Counted from the first letter of the stretch, positions 1-9,214 are shown. The stretch is 64,000 bases of DNA from Bhargavaea changchunensis (GCF_042665595.1 NZ_JBHTCT010000010.1:3176-67175); one strand, 5' to 3'. Notes: generated by a model from the letters alone, not told the origin. Made by a program: numbers and translations.

Positions 1-54
1 AATTTTCGGGCTGAACAGCTGCGCCCGTTTTCCAACATATCCTTCTGACATATG

Positions 55-91
55 AAAAGGCAACTCACCTTTAGCAGGGAGTTGCCTTTTT
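55..91. terminator. Intrinsic terminator downstream of ddh
   Basis: A perfect 12-bp stem (AAAAGGCAACTC at 55-66, GAGTTGCCTTTT at 79-90) carries A and T tracts on either side, so it can stop transcription from both directions. It lies just past the ddh stop codon. Another short GC hairpin (CGGGC...GCCCG, about 8-28) followed by TTTT lies at the window edge and probably belongs to a gene outside the window. Confidence 0.85.
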
Positions 92-95
92 CTCA

Positions 96-1082
96 TTATA
101 GATAGTCTTTCCGCAGTTCTTCAGGAGAGCGGGGGGAAATGTAACCCGGTGCCACGTCGTAGACGGTTTTGGCACCATATTGCTTTTCCTGGTTCATCCA
201 GTGTGCGGCCCGTGCGTAGGCGACGAGGACGCTTGCCGTGAATTCCGGGTTGCTGTCGAGTTTCAGGGAGAACTCAAAGATTTGTTTGTTGCCGTCTCCG
301 GTGTTGCCGCCACGGATGACGAAACCGCCGTGAGGGGCCTTGGAGTGGTCACGCTTGAGTTCTTCTTCGGTGATGAAGTTCACTTCCGTGTCATAGTCAG
401 CAAAGTAGTTTGGCATCGTCTTGATCTCGTTTTCGATCGCTGCCTGATCCGCCCCTTCTTCAGGCACGATGTAGCAGACGCGGCGGTGCTTTTCTGATGT
501 GGAGAGTTCCGGGTTTTCACCGCTGCGTACTTTTTCCATCGCTGCATCGGCAGGGATGGTGTACTGCACGCCGTTTTTGACACCGCTGACACGGCGCACC
601 GCATCGGAGTGGCCCTGGCTGAGGCCCTTGCCCCAGAATGTGTAGTTTTCCCCGTTAGGCAGGATGGCATCGGCCATGACGCGGTTGATGGAAAAGAGAC
701 CCGGGTCCCAGCCGACAGAAATGATGGCAGTGGTGTTATTCTTCGCCGCCACCTCATGGACGGATTTGTAGAACTCGGGGATCTTCGCGTGAGTATCAAA
801 GCTGTCGACTGTATTGAACATGCTTGCAAAATGCGGAGTCTGTTCCGGCAGGTCATGGGCGGAGCCGCCGCACAGGAGCATGACATCAATTTTGTCCTTA
901 TAGTCGGCTGCCTCTGAAATATGGGCGACGTTAATGGACGAATCGTCCAGATTCAGGGATTCCGGCTCTCTTCTCGTGAAGATGGCAACGAGTTCAAGGT
1001 CAGTTGTCTGCCGGATGGCTGCCACTGCACCTTTACCGAGATTTCCGTACCCGACGATGCCGATTCTGATTTTCGATTCCAT
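96..1082 (-). CDS. ddh: meso-diaminopimelate D-dehydrogenase
   Basis: Predicted NADPH-dependent enzyme of the one-step branch of lysine and DAP synthesis. It reductively aminates tetrahydrodipicolinate to meso-DAP for lysine and peptidoglycan. The protein (328 aa) opens with a Rossmann nucleotide-binding loop, GIVGYGNLG at residues 8-16, and its length fits the family (about 320-326 aa). The start is set at the second in-frame ATG because GGGAG lies eight bases before it; the ATG five codons upstream has no ribosome site. The gene is monocistronic between a terminator and its own promoter. Confidence in the function is high. Whether it is the main DAP route here cannot be told from this window. 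Confidence 0.93.
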   Translation of the reverse strand: MESKIRIGIVGYGNLGKGAVAAIRQTTDLELVAIFTRREPESLNLDDSSINVAHISEAADYKDKIDVMLLCGGSAHDLPEQTPHFASMFNTVDSFDTHAKIPEFYKSVHEVAAKNNTTAIISVGWDPGLFSINRVMADAILPNGENYTFWGKGLSQGHSDAVRRVSGVKNGVQYTIPADAAMEKVRSGENPELSTSEKHRRVCYIVPEEGADQAAIENEIKTMPNYFADYDTEVNFITEEELKRDHSKAPHGGFVIRGGNTGDGNKQIFEFSLKLDSNPEFTASVLVAYARAAHWMNQEKQYGAKTVYDVAPGYISPRSPEELRKDYL

Positions 1083-1170
1083 ACTCTCATCTCCCATTAT
1101 CTAGTTGATTATTCTTGCCGATTGCCCAAAAATCCATTGTGTGAAGCTTCTCGAAATTTCGGGTTTTTAC

Positions 1171-1199
1171 ATTATAACATTAGTACTGCGCAGTGATAA
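1171..1199 (-). promoter_or_regulatory. Sigma-A-type promoter of ddh with palindrome in spacer
   Basis: On the minus strand TTATCA, a 17-bp spacer and a perfect TATAAT lie about 90 bp before the ddh start. The palindrome ACTGCGCAGT (1185-1194) sits inside the spacer and could be an operator. The -10 match is strong and the -35 is only 4 of 6. Confidence 0.55.
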
Positions 1200-1209
1200 A
1201 TAATGAATC

Positions 1210-2325
1210 TTACTGTTCCAGGATGGCGAGGAACAAGTCGGTTCCGGTTTCGATCAGTTCGTCGCGGAAATCGTATTCGGCGGTGTGGATGTGAGGATGT
1301 TCTTCACCATTTCCGATGATGCAATAGGCCGCTTTGGTCAGCTTCGCCAGATGGCCAAAGTCTTCTGACCCTCTGAAGGCCTCCTTCATTTCAAAGCCTT
1401 TGAGGCCTGCCGACTTTACAGCTGCACGGACCTTGTCTGCCGTTTCCTTGTCATTGGCCGTTTCGGGGAATTCATCGTTATACTCGAAACGGATTCGAAG
1501 GCCATATTGATCCGCCTGGGCTGCCGAATAATGCTCGAGCTTCTTTTGAAGCAGGTTCAGTTCATCCTCGTACAGCGCACGGATTGTCAGGCGGAGAAGC
1601 CCTTTGGATGCGGAAATGCCGAACGCTTTCTCCCCGGCATCAATCTGGACGACGGTGCACAGGACAAGGCCCTGATAGCCTGCCGGGTCGGTGACCTCAG
1701 GAATGGCCCGGATGATCGAAGCAAGCGCGAACGCAGGATTGATGCCGTCTTCTGGCTGGCTGGCATGGGCAGGAAGCCCTTCGAGATGGATGGTCATGCC
1801 CTTGGAGGCGCAGAACATCGTCCCATCACGGATTCCGACGGCCTGGAAGGGGAACCCGCTCATATTGTGGTAGGCATAGAATTCGTCGATTTGTTCATCC
1901 TCAATGAGGCTGACGCATTGTATGGCACCTTCCCCGGTCTCTTCGGCCGGCTGGAACAGGAAGAAAACATTCACGTCCGGCTTTTGCTGATCCACTTCCA
2001 GTGCAACACCGGCGAGTGTTGCAGAGTGGCCGTCATGGCCGCATTTATGTGCCTTGCCGGGGAATTTGGAGCCCCAGGGGAGATCGATGGTCTCATCAAT
2101 CGGCAGAGCATCAAAATCGGCGCGGAATGCGATGTTCCGGCGGTTTTTGCCCGCTCGGTGGGCCGCGTAAAACCAGCTTCCCCTGTCGGCAATTTCAAGA
2201 TTAGTGTGCGCTTTGAGGAATTCAATCAGCCTGGACTTAGTCCATGTCTCTTCATTGGAAAGCTCAGGATGCCGGTGCAGCTCATGCCGAAGGCCGACCG
2301 CCAGTTCGAAATTCTCCTTTTTCAT
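1210..2325 (-). CDS. M20 family amidohydrolase (AmhX-like)
   Basis: Zinc-dependent aminoacylase/amidohydrolase of the M20 peptidase clan, 371 aa, predicted cytosolic. The metal site is visible as CGHDGH at residues 95-100, a PAEETGEGA stretch with the catalytic glutamate pair, the AYHNMSG histidine and a C-terminal HIHTAEYDF. These are the M20D ligands that hydrolyse N-acyl amino acids. It is closest in feel to Bacillus AmhX, but the substrate cannot be read from the sequence. A second, clearly different M20D protein lies at 62455-63648. It is not tightly coupled to ddh (about 130 bp between them). Confidence 0.85.
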   Translation of the reverse strand: MKKENFELAVGLRHELHRHPELSNEETWTKSRLIEFLKAHTNLEIADRGSWFYAAHRAGKNRRNIAFRADFDALPIDETIDLPWGSKFPGKAHKCGHDGHSATLAGVALEVDQQKPDVNVFFLFQPAEETGEGAIQCVSLIEDEQIDEFYAYHNMSGFPFQAVGIRDGTMFCASKGMTIHLEGLPAHASQPEDGINPAFALASIIRAIPEVTDPAGYQGLVLCTVVQIDAGEKAFGISASKGLLRLTIRALYEDELNLLQKKLEHYSAAQADQYGLRIRFEYNDEFPETANDKETADKVRAAVKSAGLKGFEMKEAFRGSEDFGHLAKLTKAAYCIIGNGEEHPHIHTAEYDFRDELIETGTDLFLAILEQ

Positions 2326-2592
2326 GAGTTCGATGCTCCTATTCTGTCTTCGAGACTGAAAATTAACTCTGCCAGAATAGTATAACAGGGATGTGGGAAA
2401 TAGGATGATAAAGAAGATAGATGAACATTACGACAACGGTCAACAAGCTGAAACATTGAAGGAAATTGACCTTTATTGATATTATATTGTCAGAAGGATG
2501 GAATCAATCAGTCATGTTAATAGTGCCAGCCGGATTGCGAGGTTTAACCTTTATGGAATTGGGGTAGAGACTTGTGAAGGCAGGTGGTATGA

Positions 2593-2712
2593 ATGACACG
2601 TCAATGGAATTTTATTATCGGGAATAAATTGATTACCGTTTTTGACCGATATGAGGAACAGGCTGAGCAGAAAGCAAAGCGGCTTTATGAAGAACTCAAG
2701 AAAACAGCCTGA
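2593..2712 (+). CDS. Small hypothetical protein (39 aa)
   Basis: A short reading frame starts MTRQWNFIIGNKLITVF and ends in a lysine/glutamate-rich helix. AGGTG lies about seven bases before the ATG, and a rho-independent terminator follows 12 bp after the stop. The first half is a short hydrophobic beta-like stretch and the second an amphipathic helix rich in E, Q and K. I do not recognise the family. Support comes from the ribosome site and terminator rather than homology. The roughly 205 bp upstream shows no other gene. Confidence 0.5.
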   Translation: MTRQWNFIIGNKLITVFDRYEEQAEQKAKRLYEELKKTA

Positions 2713-2723
2713 TCCACGACAGT

Positions 2724-2750
2724 CCATCCATCACTGGATGGGGTTTTTTT
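2724..2750 (+). terminator. Intrinsic terminator after small ORF
   Basis: Stem CCATCCA/TGGATGG with a tetraloop followed by seven T residues, directly downstream of the 39-aa frame. Confidence 0.8.
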
Positions 2751-2885
2751 ATTTTATGGAAATGGATATCCCTATCAAGTAAATCCGGGACGGCAAATCA
2801 GTTTAGATTACAACATGGATTCTGTCTTACATAACCATGGGGTCTGAAATTCAACATGCCCCCAAAAATGAATGTGCAGGTGGAA

Positions 2886-4482
2886 ATGATGGATGCTTTT
2901 TCAGTTGCGGTATTTGTGTTCATTGTCGGCGGAATTTGGCTATATGCATATAAAAGAAGCCGGTCCGTAGATAACAACAGCGGGGAAGGCTTCTTTTTAG
3001 GTGGCCGTAGCCTGACGGGGCTGACGATTGCCGGGACGATTATCATGACCAATTTGTCTACGGAACAGATCGTCGGTCAAAACGGCCAAAGTTTCGCCGG
3101 AGGGATGCAGGTTATGGCCTGGGAAGTGACTTCAGCGTTCGCGTGTGTAGTCCTGGCCCTGGTCTTTCTGCCAAAGTACTTTAAGTATGGGGTGGATACG
3201 GTCTCGGATTTTGTGGAGATCCGGTATGACACGACAACGAAGCGGATCGTTTCATTGTTGTTCATCGTAACGTACATGACCTCGTTTCTGCCGGTTGTCC
3301 TTTATTCAGGTGCACTCGTCTTTAATAAGATTTTCCATATCGATACGGCATTCGGACTGGATCCCCTTGTTGCCATTGCATTGATTGCGGCGTTTATCGG
3401 CATCATCGGACTCGCTTACCTGATGCTCGGGGGGGCTTTCACTCAGTGCGTACAGCGATACTCTTTATGGAATCGGTTTATTTGCGGGCGGCATCGCGAT
3501 TCTCGTCCTCGGCCTGTCCGCGCTTGGTCATGGAAATCCGATGGAAGGTTTGTCCACTGTGAAGGAACAGTCACCGGAGATGCTGAACGCCATTGGGGCG
3601 GCTGATTCGGAACTTGTCCCGTGGCCGACGCTGTTTACGGGGATGCTCTTCAACAACCTGTTCTTTTGGTGTGCGAACCAGATGATCGTCCAGAAGACTC
3701 TTGCCGGAAGGAGCCTGAAGGAAGGGCAGAAGGGGGCCCTTTATGTTGGATTCTTCAAGGTTTTCGGGGCCCTTTTCCTTGTCCTCCCGGGTATAGTTGC
3801 CTTTAATCTGTACGGCGACAGTATCTCAAATCCGGACAATGCCTATCCGACGCTGGTTTCGGACGTGTTGCCGGAATGGGCATACGGGATTTTCGCAGCG
3901 GTCATTTTCGGCGCCATCCTCAGTTCGTTCGTAGGATCGCTGAATGCTACGGCGACACTGTTCACGCTAGACTTTTATAAACCGATTTTCAAGCGTGATG
4001 CAACGGATCGTCAAGTGGCCAGAGCAGGAAAACTCGTGACTGTCATCGGCGGTCTGGTAGCGGTTGTGATTGCGCCGCTTATTTCCTTTGCCCCGGCCGG
4101 CCTGTATGCTGTTGTTCAGGAGTTCAACGGGATTTATAGCATGCCGATGCTGGCCATCCTCCTGTTCGGCTTCTATTCAAAAACAGTGACGCCGTTTGCG
4201 GCGAAGGCGACATTTGCATTTCATATTGTGGCTTACCTGCTGTCCAAAGTGTTTCTCGACATTCACTACCTCTATGTGTTTGGTGCCCTGTTCTTCTTGG
4301 ACTGTCTGCTGCTATGGATCATCGCAAGAGTGAAGCCTTTAGAACAATCATTCCAGTTTGAGGAGAGACAAAACAAAGTCGACCTGACACCTTGGAAGCA
4401 TAGAAAGGGTGTGGCTGCACTCGTTATCATCACGATGATCGGCATGTACCTCATCTTCTCACCTCTCGGCATCGCTTCATAA
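2886..4482 (+). pseudogene. Sodium:solute symporter (SSS/SLC5 family), one-base frameshift
   Basis: An SSS-family transporter that would be about 531 aa if one base were removed. The first part (to about 3435) has the FFLGGRSLTG and TNLSTEQIVGQNG motifs of the family and several membrane spans. In that frame the reading runs into an unrelated tail after YLMLGG. Skipping one G in the seven-G run at 3429-3435 restores GGLSLSAYSDTLYGIGLF, a normal SSS helix, and leads straight into the downstream frame, which stays open to 4482. It is therefore either a true frameshift mutation, a phase-variable tract or a homopolymer sequencing error. Start: ATG at 2886 or 2889 behind AGGTGG. The substrate (sugar, proline, pantothenate or similar) is not determinable. 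Confidence 0.8.
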
Positions 4483-4572
4483 CCATCCGCCAATAGAGAG
4501 TTCCTGCTCGAAATAAAGAGTGGCGAAGGAGTATGATATTGATGCAAGGAACCAGAGTAGGAGGGATGAAAC

Positions 4573-5307
4573 ATGGGCAAGTTGGATGGGAAAGTTGCAA
4601 TCGTCACAGGCGGTGCCCGCGGTATGGGCGAATCCCATGTCAGGAAATTTGTGACTGAGGGTGCGAAGGTGGTCTTGACGGACCTGAATGTTGAAGGCGG
4701 TCGCGCTCTTGCGGAAGAACTTGGCGAATCGGTGCATTTTGTCAGGCAGGATGTGACAAAGGCGGAGGATTGGAAGACGGTCGTCGAAGAAGCGGAAGCG
4801 GCATTCGGACCGGTTGGAATCCTCGTCAATAACGCCGGCATCAGCATGGCGAAGACCATCTTCGACATGACGGAGGATGAGTACCGCAAGATTGTGGACA
4901 TTAATCAAGTCTCGGTTTTCCTGGGCATCAAGGCAGTCATCCCATCGATGCAGAAAGCCGGGGGAGGATCGATTGTCAATATTTCCTCAATGAACGGGCT
5001 TGTTGGGGGAGCACCGGGCTATACAGATACGAAGTTCGCTGTTCGTGGACTTACCAAGTCAGCCGCTCTTCAGCTGGCCGGTCTTGGCATTCGCGTCAAC
5101 TCGGTCCACCCGGGCGTGATCGAGACGCCGATGGTCACCGAGGGGGATGCCATCAAACAAATCAGGGAGTTTGCCAAGCAAATACCGCTCCGCAGGATGG
5201 CCCGGTCCGAGGAAGTGTCGAACATGGTGCTGTTCCTCGCATCGGATGACTCCAGTTACTCTACGGGGTCTGAGTTTGTCATCGATGGCGGCCTGACCGC
5301 AATGTGA
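4573..5307 (+). CDS. SDR family NAD(P)-dependent oxidoreductase
   Basis: Classical short-chain dehydrogenase, 244 aa. It has the cofactor loop TGGARGMGE (residues 12-20), NNAG at 86-89, the active-site Asn111, a Ser at 138-139 and the YTDTK catalytic Tyr150/Lys154. An Asp at the end of beta-2 (LTDLN) favours NAD(H). The C-terminal GSEFVIDGG is usual for glucose-1-dehydrogenase and hydroxysteroid-dehydrogenase type members. The substrate is unknown. It lies 90 bp behind the symporter in the same orientation and ends at a strong terminator, so co-transcription with the symporter is possible. Confidence 0.88.
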   Translation: MGKLDGKVAIVTGGARGMGESHVRKFVTEGAKVVLTDLNVEGGRALAEELGESVHFVRQDVTKAEDWKTVVEEAEAAFGPVGILVNNAGISMAKTIFDMTEDEYRKIVDINQVSVFLGIKAVIPSMQKAGGGSIVNISSMNGLVGGAPGYTDTKFAVRGLTKSAALQLAGLGIRVNSVHPGVIETPMVTEGDAIKQIREFAKQIPLRRMARSEEVSNMVLFLASDDSSYSTGSEFVIDGGLTAM

Positions 5308-5313
5308 ACCATG

Positions 5314-5347
5314 AAAGAAGCTGCCTGCATCTGCAGGCAGCTTCTTT
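5314..5347. terminator. Bidirectional terminator between convergent genes
   Basis: A near-perfect 16-bp inverted repeat (AAAGAAGCTGCCTGCA and its complement) lies between the SDR gene and the convergent cupin gene, ending with a T-rich stretch on both strands. Confidence 0.8.
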
Positions 5348-5350
5348 CCA

Positions 5351-5887
5351 TTAATGGCTCTCTTCTGCTTCCATAGCATCCTCTTTTGTCTGATGGACAG
5401 TGCCTGGCGGATGCTGTGGCGGGGCGTAGATCGAATACATCTTGATCGGAACGTGACAGGTATTGGTGAAGTTATGATAATAGCCGGCAGGAATCAAGAT
5501 TGCATCATCTTCTTTGACATGCCTGGTGAACTCCGGTCGATCCGGAGTACGGCCCATCTGGACAATGCCCTGGCCTTGCTCGATCCTCAGAAACTGGTCG
5601 GTATTCGGGTGGATTTCCTTGCCGATGTCTCCACCAGGAGGAATGCTCATTAATGTCACCTGCAAGTAGTTACCGGTCCATATGGTCGTCCGGAAGTTAG
5701 GATTGGCCAAAGCGGCTTCATGGATATCAACAACATACGGGCGTCTGCCGTGATCCCGAAAACGGGTTGGCGTACCGTGGTGCCGATACCCGGCGGCAGG
5801 ATCCATTCCGGTCATCCAAGGGCCCGGAGCGGGCACCGGTGCCCACATTCCGCATGAACAATGGGCAGGATACGGAGGGTGTCCCAT
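5351..5887 (-). CDS. Cupin-domain protein, paralog of the cupin at 51957
   Basis: A single-domain cupin of about 178 aa. The N-terminal 50 residues are rich in Pro, His, Tyr and Gly (MGHPPYPAHCSCGMW...). The cupin barrel follows, with EIHPNTDQFLRIEQGQG and PAGYYHNFTNT supplying His/Glu ligands for a metal. The core matches the protein at 51957 almost motif for motif (TGNYLQVTLMSI against TGPHLQVTLMSI; YSIYAPP in both). The start is set at MGHPPYP, with GGAAG upstream; longer in-frame starts give an unlikely extension. The function is unknown. The paralog sits beside coat-type genes, so a spore-surface or sugar-isomerase-like role is only a guess. Confidence 0.8.
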   Translation of the reverse strand: MGHPPYPAHCSCGMWAPVPAPGPWMTGMDPAAGYRHHGTPTRFRDHGRRPYVVDIHEAALANPNFRTTIWTGNYLQVTLMSIPPGGDIGKEIHPNTDQFLRIEQGQGIVQMGRTPDRPEFTRHVKEDDAILIPAGYYHNFTNTCHVPIKMYSIYAPPQHPPGTVHQTKEDAMEAEESH

Positions 5888-6027
5888 AAACAAACCATTC
5901 ACTTCCTTTTTATGATGTCCCGATAGCCTATGCGGGGGGATACAGATTTGTCCGTTTGGAATGGGCAGCGGAAGAATTTTCAATTATACTGAACGATAGC
6001 TCATATATAAGAAAAGAGGAAATACCC

Positions 6028-7455
6028 ATGCAGCAACCTGAGCAATCTTCGGCTCTTCCCGCATACAACCGGACAGTCATCCTGATTGTCCTCATCACCG
6101 GAGCATTTGTGGCTCTCCTGAATCAGACGCTCCTGATCGTGGCGCTTCCGCCTATCATGGTGGACTTCTCCATTGATGCGAACGAAGCGCAGTGGGTGAC
6201 GACGGCTTATCTGCTGACCAATGGTATCCTGATCCCAATTACGGCATTTCTGATCGATCGCTTTTCAAGCCGGCGTCTGCTTATGGTGGCAAGCGGACTG
6301 TTTGCGGCAGGCACGCTCGTCGCTGCCGTGGCCCCGAGCTTTTTCTTCCTGCTGGTCGCCCGTGTAATCCAGGCGGCGGGAGCCGGGATGATGATGCCGC
6401 TTATGCAGACGATTCTCCTCACCATCTTCCCGGTGAACCGGCGCGGTTCCGTCATGGGACTTGTCGGGTTGGCCATCGGTTTTGCTCCGGCCATCGGACC
6501 GACCCTGGCAGGCTGGGTGCTCAGCTTCGGTTCTTGGAGAGTGCTCTTCTCGATCGTCCTGCCTTTGGCTGTGCTGCACCTCATAGCTGTATTCATCTTC
6601 ATGAAGAACGTTACACAGCAGCGTCCGGTGACGATAGATCTTCCATCTATCGTTTTGTCGACGCTTGGCTTTGGCGGGCTGCTGTTTGCCTTCAGCAGTA
6701 TCGGCGGGGAAGGCTGGCTGAGTCCGAACGTGCTGGTTTCCACAGCCGTCGGTTCTGTCGCGCTGTACCTGTTTATACGCCGGCAGCTGGCACTTGAGAC
6801 ACCGATCCTCAATTTCGGTGTGTTCCGCTCCGGTGTATACCGCCTCATCATTCCGATGGGCATGATTACATTCGCTCTTCTGATCGGAACGGAGACGCTG
6901 TTGCCGCTGTACGTACAAAACGTGCGCGGCGGTACAGCATTTGAATCAGGCTTGCTGCTTTTGCCCGGCGCCATTGCGATGGGGGCGATGTCCCCATTTT
7001 CCGGACGGATCTTTGACCGGTTCGGGGCCGGCTGGCTTGTCATTACCGGATTTGCGCTGCAAGTCGTGACAACAGTGCCGTTCCTCTTTATGACCCCGGA
7101 TACGCCGCTTGTCCTGCTCGGACTTGTATTCGGCCTCCGGATGCTCGGCCTTTCGATGCTGATGATGCCGCTCAGCACGGCGGGGATCAACTCGCTTCCC
7201 GGCCGGCTGATCTCCCATGGCACGGCCATGGATAATACGTTCCGGATGATCGGGGGATCGATCGGCACGGCCCTTCTCGTGTCCGTCATGACCGGTACGG
7301 CCACAGCCGTCGGGTCATCAGCCATTCCTTCCCCGGAAGCACTCATGACCGGTGTCCGTGTCGCATTCTTTGTCGGTGGCATCCTGTCAGTGGCGGGTTT
7401 CATTCTCGCGCTCAGGCTGAAAAAGCTCCCGGCGGCCTCCGCACCCCTGAAATAA
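6028..7455 (+). CDS. DHA2-type MFS drug exporter (EmrB/QacA family)
   Basis: Proton-driven multidrug efflux protein of 475 aa, with 14 predicted membrane helices expected for the DHA2 group. Visible marks are the first-helix motif LLNQTLLIVALPPIM, motif A remnant LIDRFSSRRLLM between helices 2 and 3, and GFAPAIGPTLAGWV (motif C, antiporter signature). The start was chosen at the ATG behind AAAAGAGGAAA; the frame is open further upstream but without a ribosome site. It is divergent from the cupin with about 140 bp between. No local TetR or MarR regulator was seen. The substrate range is unknown. Confidence 0.9.
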   Translation: MQQPEQSSALPAYNRTVILIVLITGAFVALLNQTLLIVALPPIMVDFSIDANEAQWVTTAYLLTNGILIPITAFLIDRFSSRRLLMVASGLFAAGTLVAAVAPSFFFLLVARVIQAAGAGMMMPLMQTILLTIFPVNRRGSVMGLVGLAIGFAPAIGPTLAGWVLSFGSWRVLFSIVLPLAVLHLIAVFIFMKNVTQQRPVTIDLPSIVLSTLGFGGLLFAFSSIGGEGWLSPNVLVSTAVGSVALYLFIRRQLALETPILNFGVFRSGVYRLIIPMGMITFALLIGTETLLPLYVQNVRGGTAFESGLLLLPGAIAMGAMSPFSGRIFDRFGAGWLVITGFALQVVTTVPFLFMTPDTPLVLLGLVFGLRMLGLSMLMMPLSTAGINSLPGRLISHGTAMDNTFRMIGGSIGTALLVSVMTGTATAVGSSAIPSPEALMTGVRVAFFVGGILSVAGFILALRLKKLPAASAPLK

Positions 7456-7482
7456 GTCGCCCAGGTCAATTGCCTGGGTCAA

Positions 7483-7538
7483 CCTGAAAGCGGCCTCAGT
7501 CCGGTACTCCCCGGATTGAGGTCGCTTCGTCTTTCAGG
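7483..7538. terminator. Long hairpin after the DHA2 exporter
   Basis: Nested stems CCTGAAAG/CTTTCAGG and AGCGGCCTCAGTCCGG/CCGGATTGAGGTCGCT form one long imperfect hairpin. A smaller CCCAGG/CCTGGG hairpin precedes it (7460-7479). There is no good T run, so a protective or attenuating role is as likely as classical termination. Confidence 0.55.
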
Positions 7539-7593
7539 AAGGGAAGTCAATCATTCGAATAAATGAAATGGTCCTTATATTAAAAAAATAATC

Positions 7594-7639
7594 TTGCGTT
7601 CTCTGTTGTAAGTGATAAAATTGTGTAATACAACAGAGA
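7594..7639 (+). promoter_or_regulatory. Promoter and overlapping palindromic operator of the CstA-type gene
   Basis: TTGCGT (7594-7599), a 16-bp spacer and TAAAAT (7616-7621) form a plausible sigma-A promoter. A perfect 11-bp inverted repeat, TCTCTGTTGTA (7600-7610) and TACAACAGAGA (7629-7639), brackets the -10 region with an 18-bp centre. This could be a dimer operator or a leader-RNA hairpin. Confidence 0.6.
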
Positions 7640-7655
7640 GCAGGGGGAAGGACAA

Positions 7656-9116
7656 ATGATCACTTTTTTGCTTAGCATTGTGCTCTTGATCGTAGGTTAT
7701 TTTACATACGGAAAATATGTCGAGAAAGTCTTCGGACCGAAAAATGAACGGCCGACACCAGCCTATGTCAATGGGGACGGGGTGGATTATGTACCGATGT
7801 CGACTCCTAAGAACTCGCTGATCCAGCTATTGAACATAGCCGGGACAGGGCCGGTGTTCGGCCCGATAGCAGGTGCTCTTTATGGCCCGGTTGCGTTCAT
7901 CTGGATCGTCGTCGGATGTATTTTTGCGGGGGCAGTACATGATTATCTGACAGGGATGATTTCAATACGGAATAAAGGGGCTCATCTTCCGGAACTTGCA
8001 TCCAAGTTCCTGGGTAATATCATGAAGCACGTCGTCAATATCTTTGCGCTGCTTCTGCTCATCCTTGTCGGGACAGTGTTCGTCACTTCACCGGCAATGT
8101 TGCTCAATGTCATCTTTGACGGCAAAGTGGCGCTGGGAATCCTTGTCGGGATCATCTTCCTGTATTATGTTTTGGCGACATTGCTTCCGATCGATAAGAT
8201 CATCGGGCGGCTCTATCCATGGTTCGGCGCACTGCTTGTGGTCTCGGCCTTGGGTGTTGGCATCGGCCTTGTCGTGACGGGGGCACCGATTCCGGAGCTG
8301 TCATTCACGAACATGCATCCGGGTGACCTTCCAGTCTTCCCGCTGCTGTTCTTCACGATCACTTGCGGCGCACTGTCCGGTTTCCATGCTACGCAGACGC
8401 CGATTATTTCCAGGACGACGAAACAGGAGAATGAAGGGCGTAAGATTTTCTATGGAATGATGATAGCAGAAGGCATCATCGCCATGATCTGGGCAGCAGC
8501 CGCCATGAGCCTGTTCAACGGCTACGGCGGGCTGAATGAGCTTCTTGCTGCTGGCGGGCCGGCAGCAGTGGTCAGCGATGTCTCTGTCATGATGCTGGGT
8601 GCCATCGGAGGAACTCTTGCAGTCCTTGGTGTCATTGTTCTTCCGATCACTTCCGGGGACACGGCTTTCCGTGCGGCCCGCATGATCATTGCCGATTACT
8701 TTAAAATCGGGCAGGCGAAGATTCTGAGCCGCCTCTGGATTGCGATCCCGCTTTTCATTATTTCCTTCGTGCTGACGAAAATCGACTTCAATCTGCTATG
8801 GCGCTATTTCTCATGGGCAAATGGAGTCACTGCGATGATCGCCCTCTGGGTCGGCGCGATGTATCTGTTCCTGCAGCATAAGAACCATTGGATCGCAACG
8901 GTTCCGGCGATCTTTATGACGTCCATGGTGTTCGTTTATATCCTGTTCGAGCCGACGATGGGCTTCGGGATCGACTTGACCGTGTCCTATATCGGCGGCA
9001 CCATTGCGACCCTATTCGTGACGGCATCATTCTTCATCTCCGCCCACAAAAAGCGGGGGACGGGAATCCTGCTGGACGAGGATGTATCAGGATTTAATCG
9101 GGCTACGATTTATTAA
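7656..9116 (+). CDS. cstA: CstA-family carbon starvation/pyruvate-peptide transporter
   Basis: Integral membrane protein of 486 aa from the CstA family, which takes up peptides or pyruvate when carbon is short. It shows the family signatures GTGPVFGPIAGALYGP near residues 64-79, SGFHATQTPIISRT in the middle and LPITSGDTAFRAARM near residue 330. At 486 aa it is shorter than E. coli CstA (about 700) and resembles the short Firmicutes form. A clear ribosome site (CAGGGGGAAGG) precedes the ATG. It stands alone between its own promoter-operator and a terminator. Catabolite or starvation control is likely from the family, but no cre site was identified with confidence. Confidence 0.9.
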   Translation: MITFLLSIVLLIVGYFTYGKYVEKVFGPKNERPTPAYVNGDGVDYVPMSTPKNSLIQLLNIAGTGPVFGPIAGALYGPVAFIWIVVGCIFAGAVHDYLTGMISIRNKGAHLPELASKFLGNIMKHVVNIFALLLLILVGTVFVTSPAMLLNVIFDGKVALGILVGIIFLYYVLATLLPIDKIIGRLYPWFGALLVVSALGVGIGLVVTGAPIPELSFTNMHPGDLPVFPLLFFTITCGALSGFHATQTPIISRTTKQENEGRKIFYGMMIAEGIIAMIWAAAAMSLFNGYGGLNELLAAGGPAAVVSDVSVMMLGAIGGTLAVLGVIVLPITSGDTAFRAARMIIADYFKIGQAKILSRLWIAIPLFIISFVLTKIDFNLLWRYFSWANGVTAMIALWVGAMYLFLQHKNHWIATVPAIFMTSMVFVYILFEPTMGFGIDLTVSYIGGTIATLFVTASFFISAHKKRGTGILLDEDVSGFNRATIY

Positions 9117-9127
9117 TAGAAAAAGTG

Positions 9128-9166
9128 AAATGCCGATGCCAAACCTTGGCATCGGCATTTTTCTGT
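9128..9166. terminator. Bidirectional terminator
   Basis: A perfect 13-bp stem, AAATGCCGATGCC/GGCATCGGCATTT, lies between the convergent cstA and B3/B4 genes, with TTTTT on the plus strand and A residues on the other side. Confidence 0.88.
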
Positions 9167-9214
9167 GTATTGGAGGAATGGATAGGTGAGACCGGAACTG
9201 GGATTTCCGCAGCG

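Noticed and set aside
6207..7469. 420-aa open frame antisense to the DHA2 exporter
   Set aside because: Low-complexity Arg/Pro/Thr composition expected from the reverse of a hydrophobic membrane gene; no start signal.
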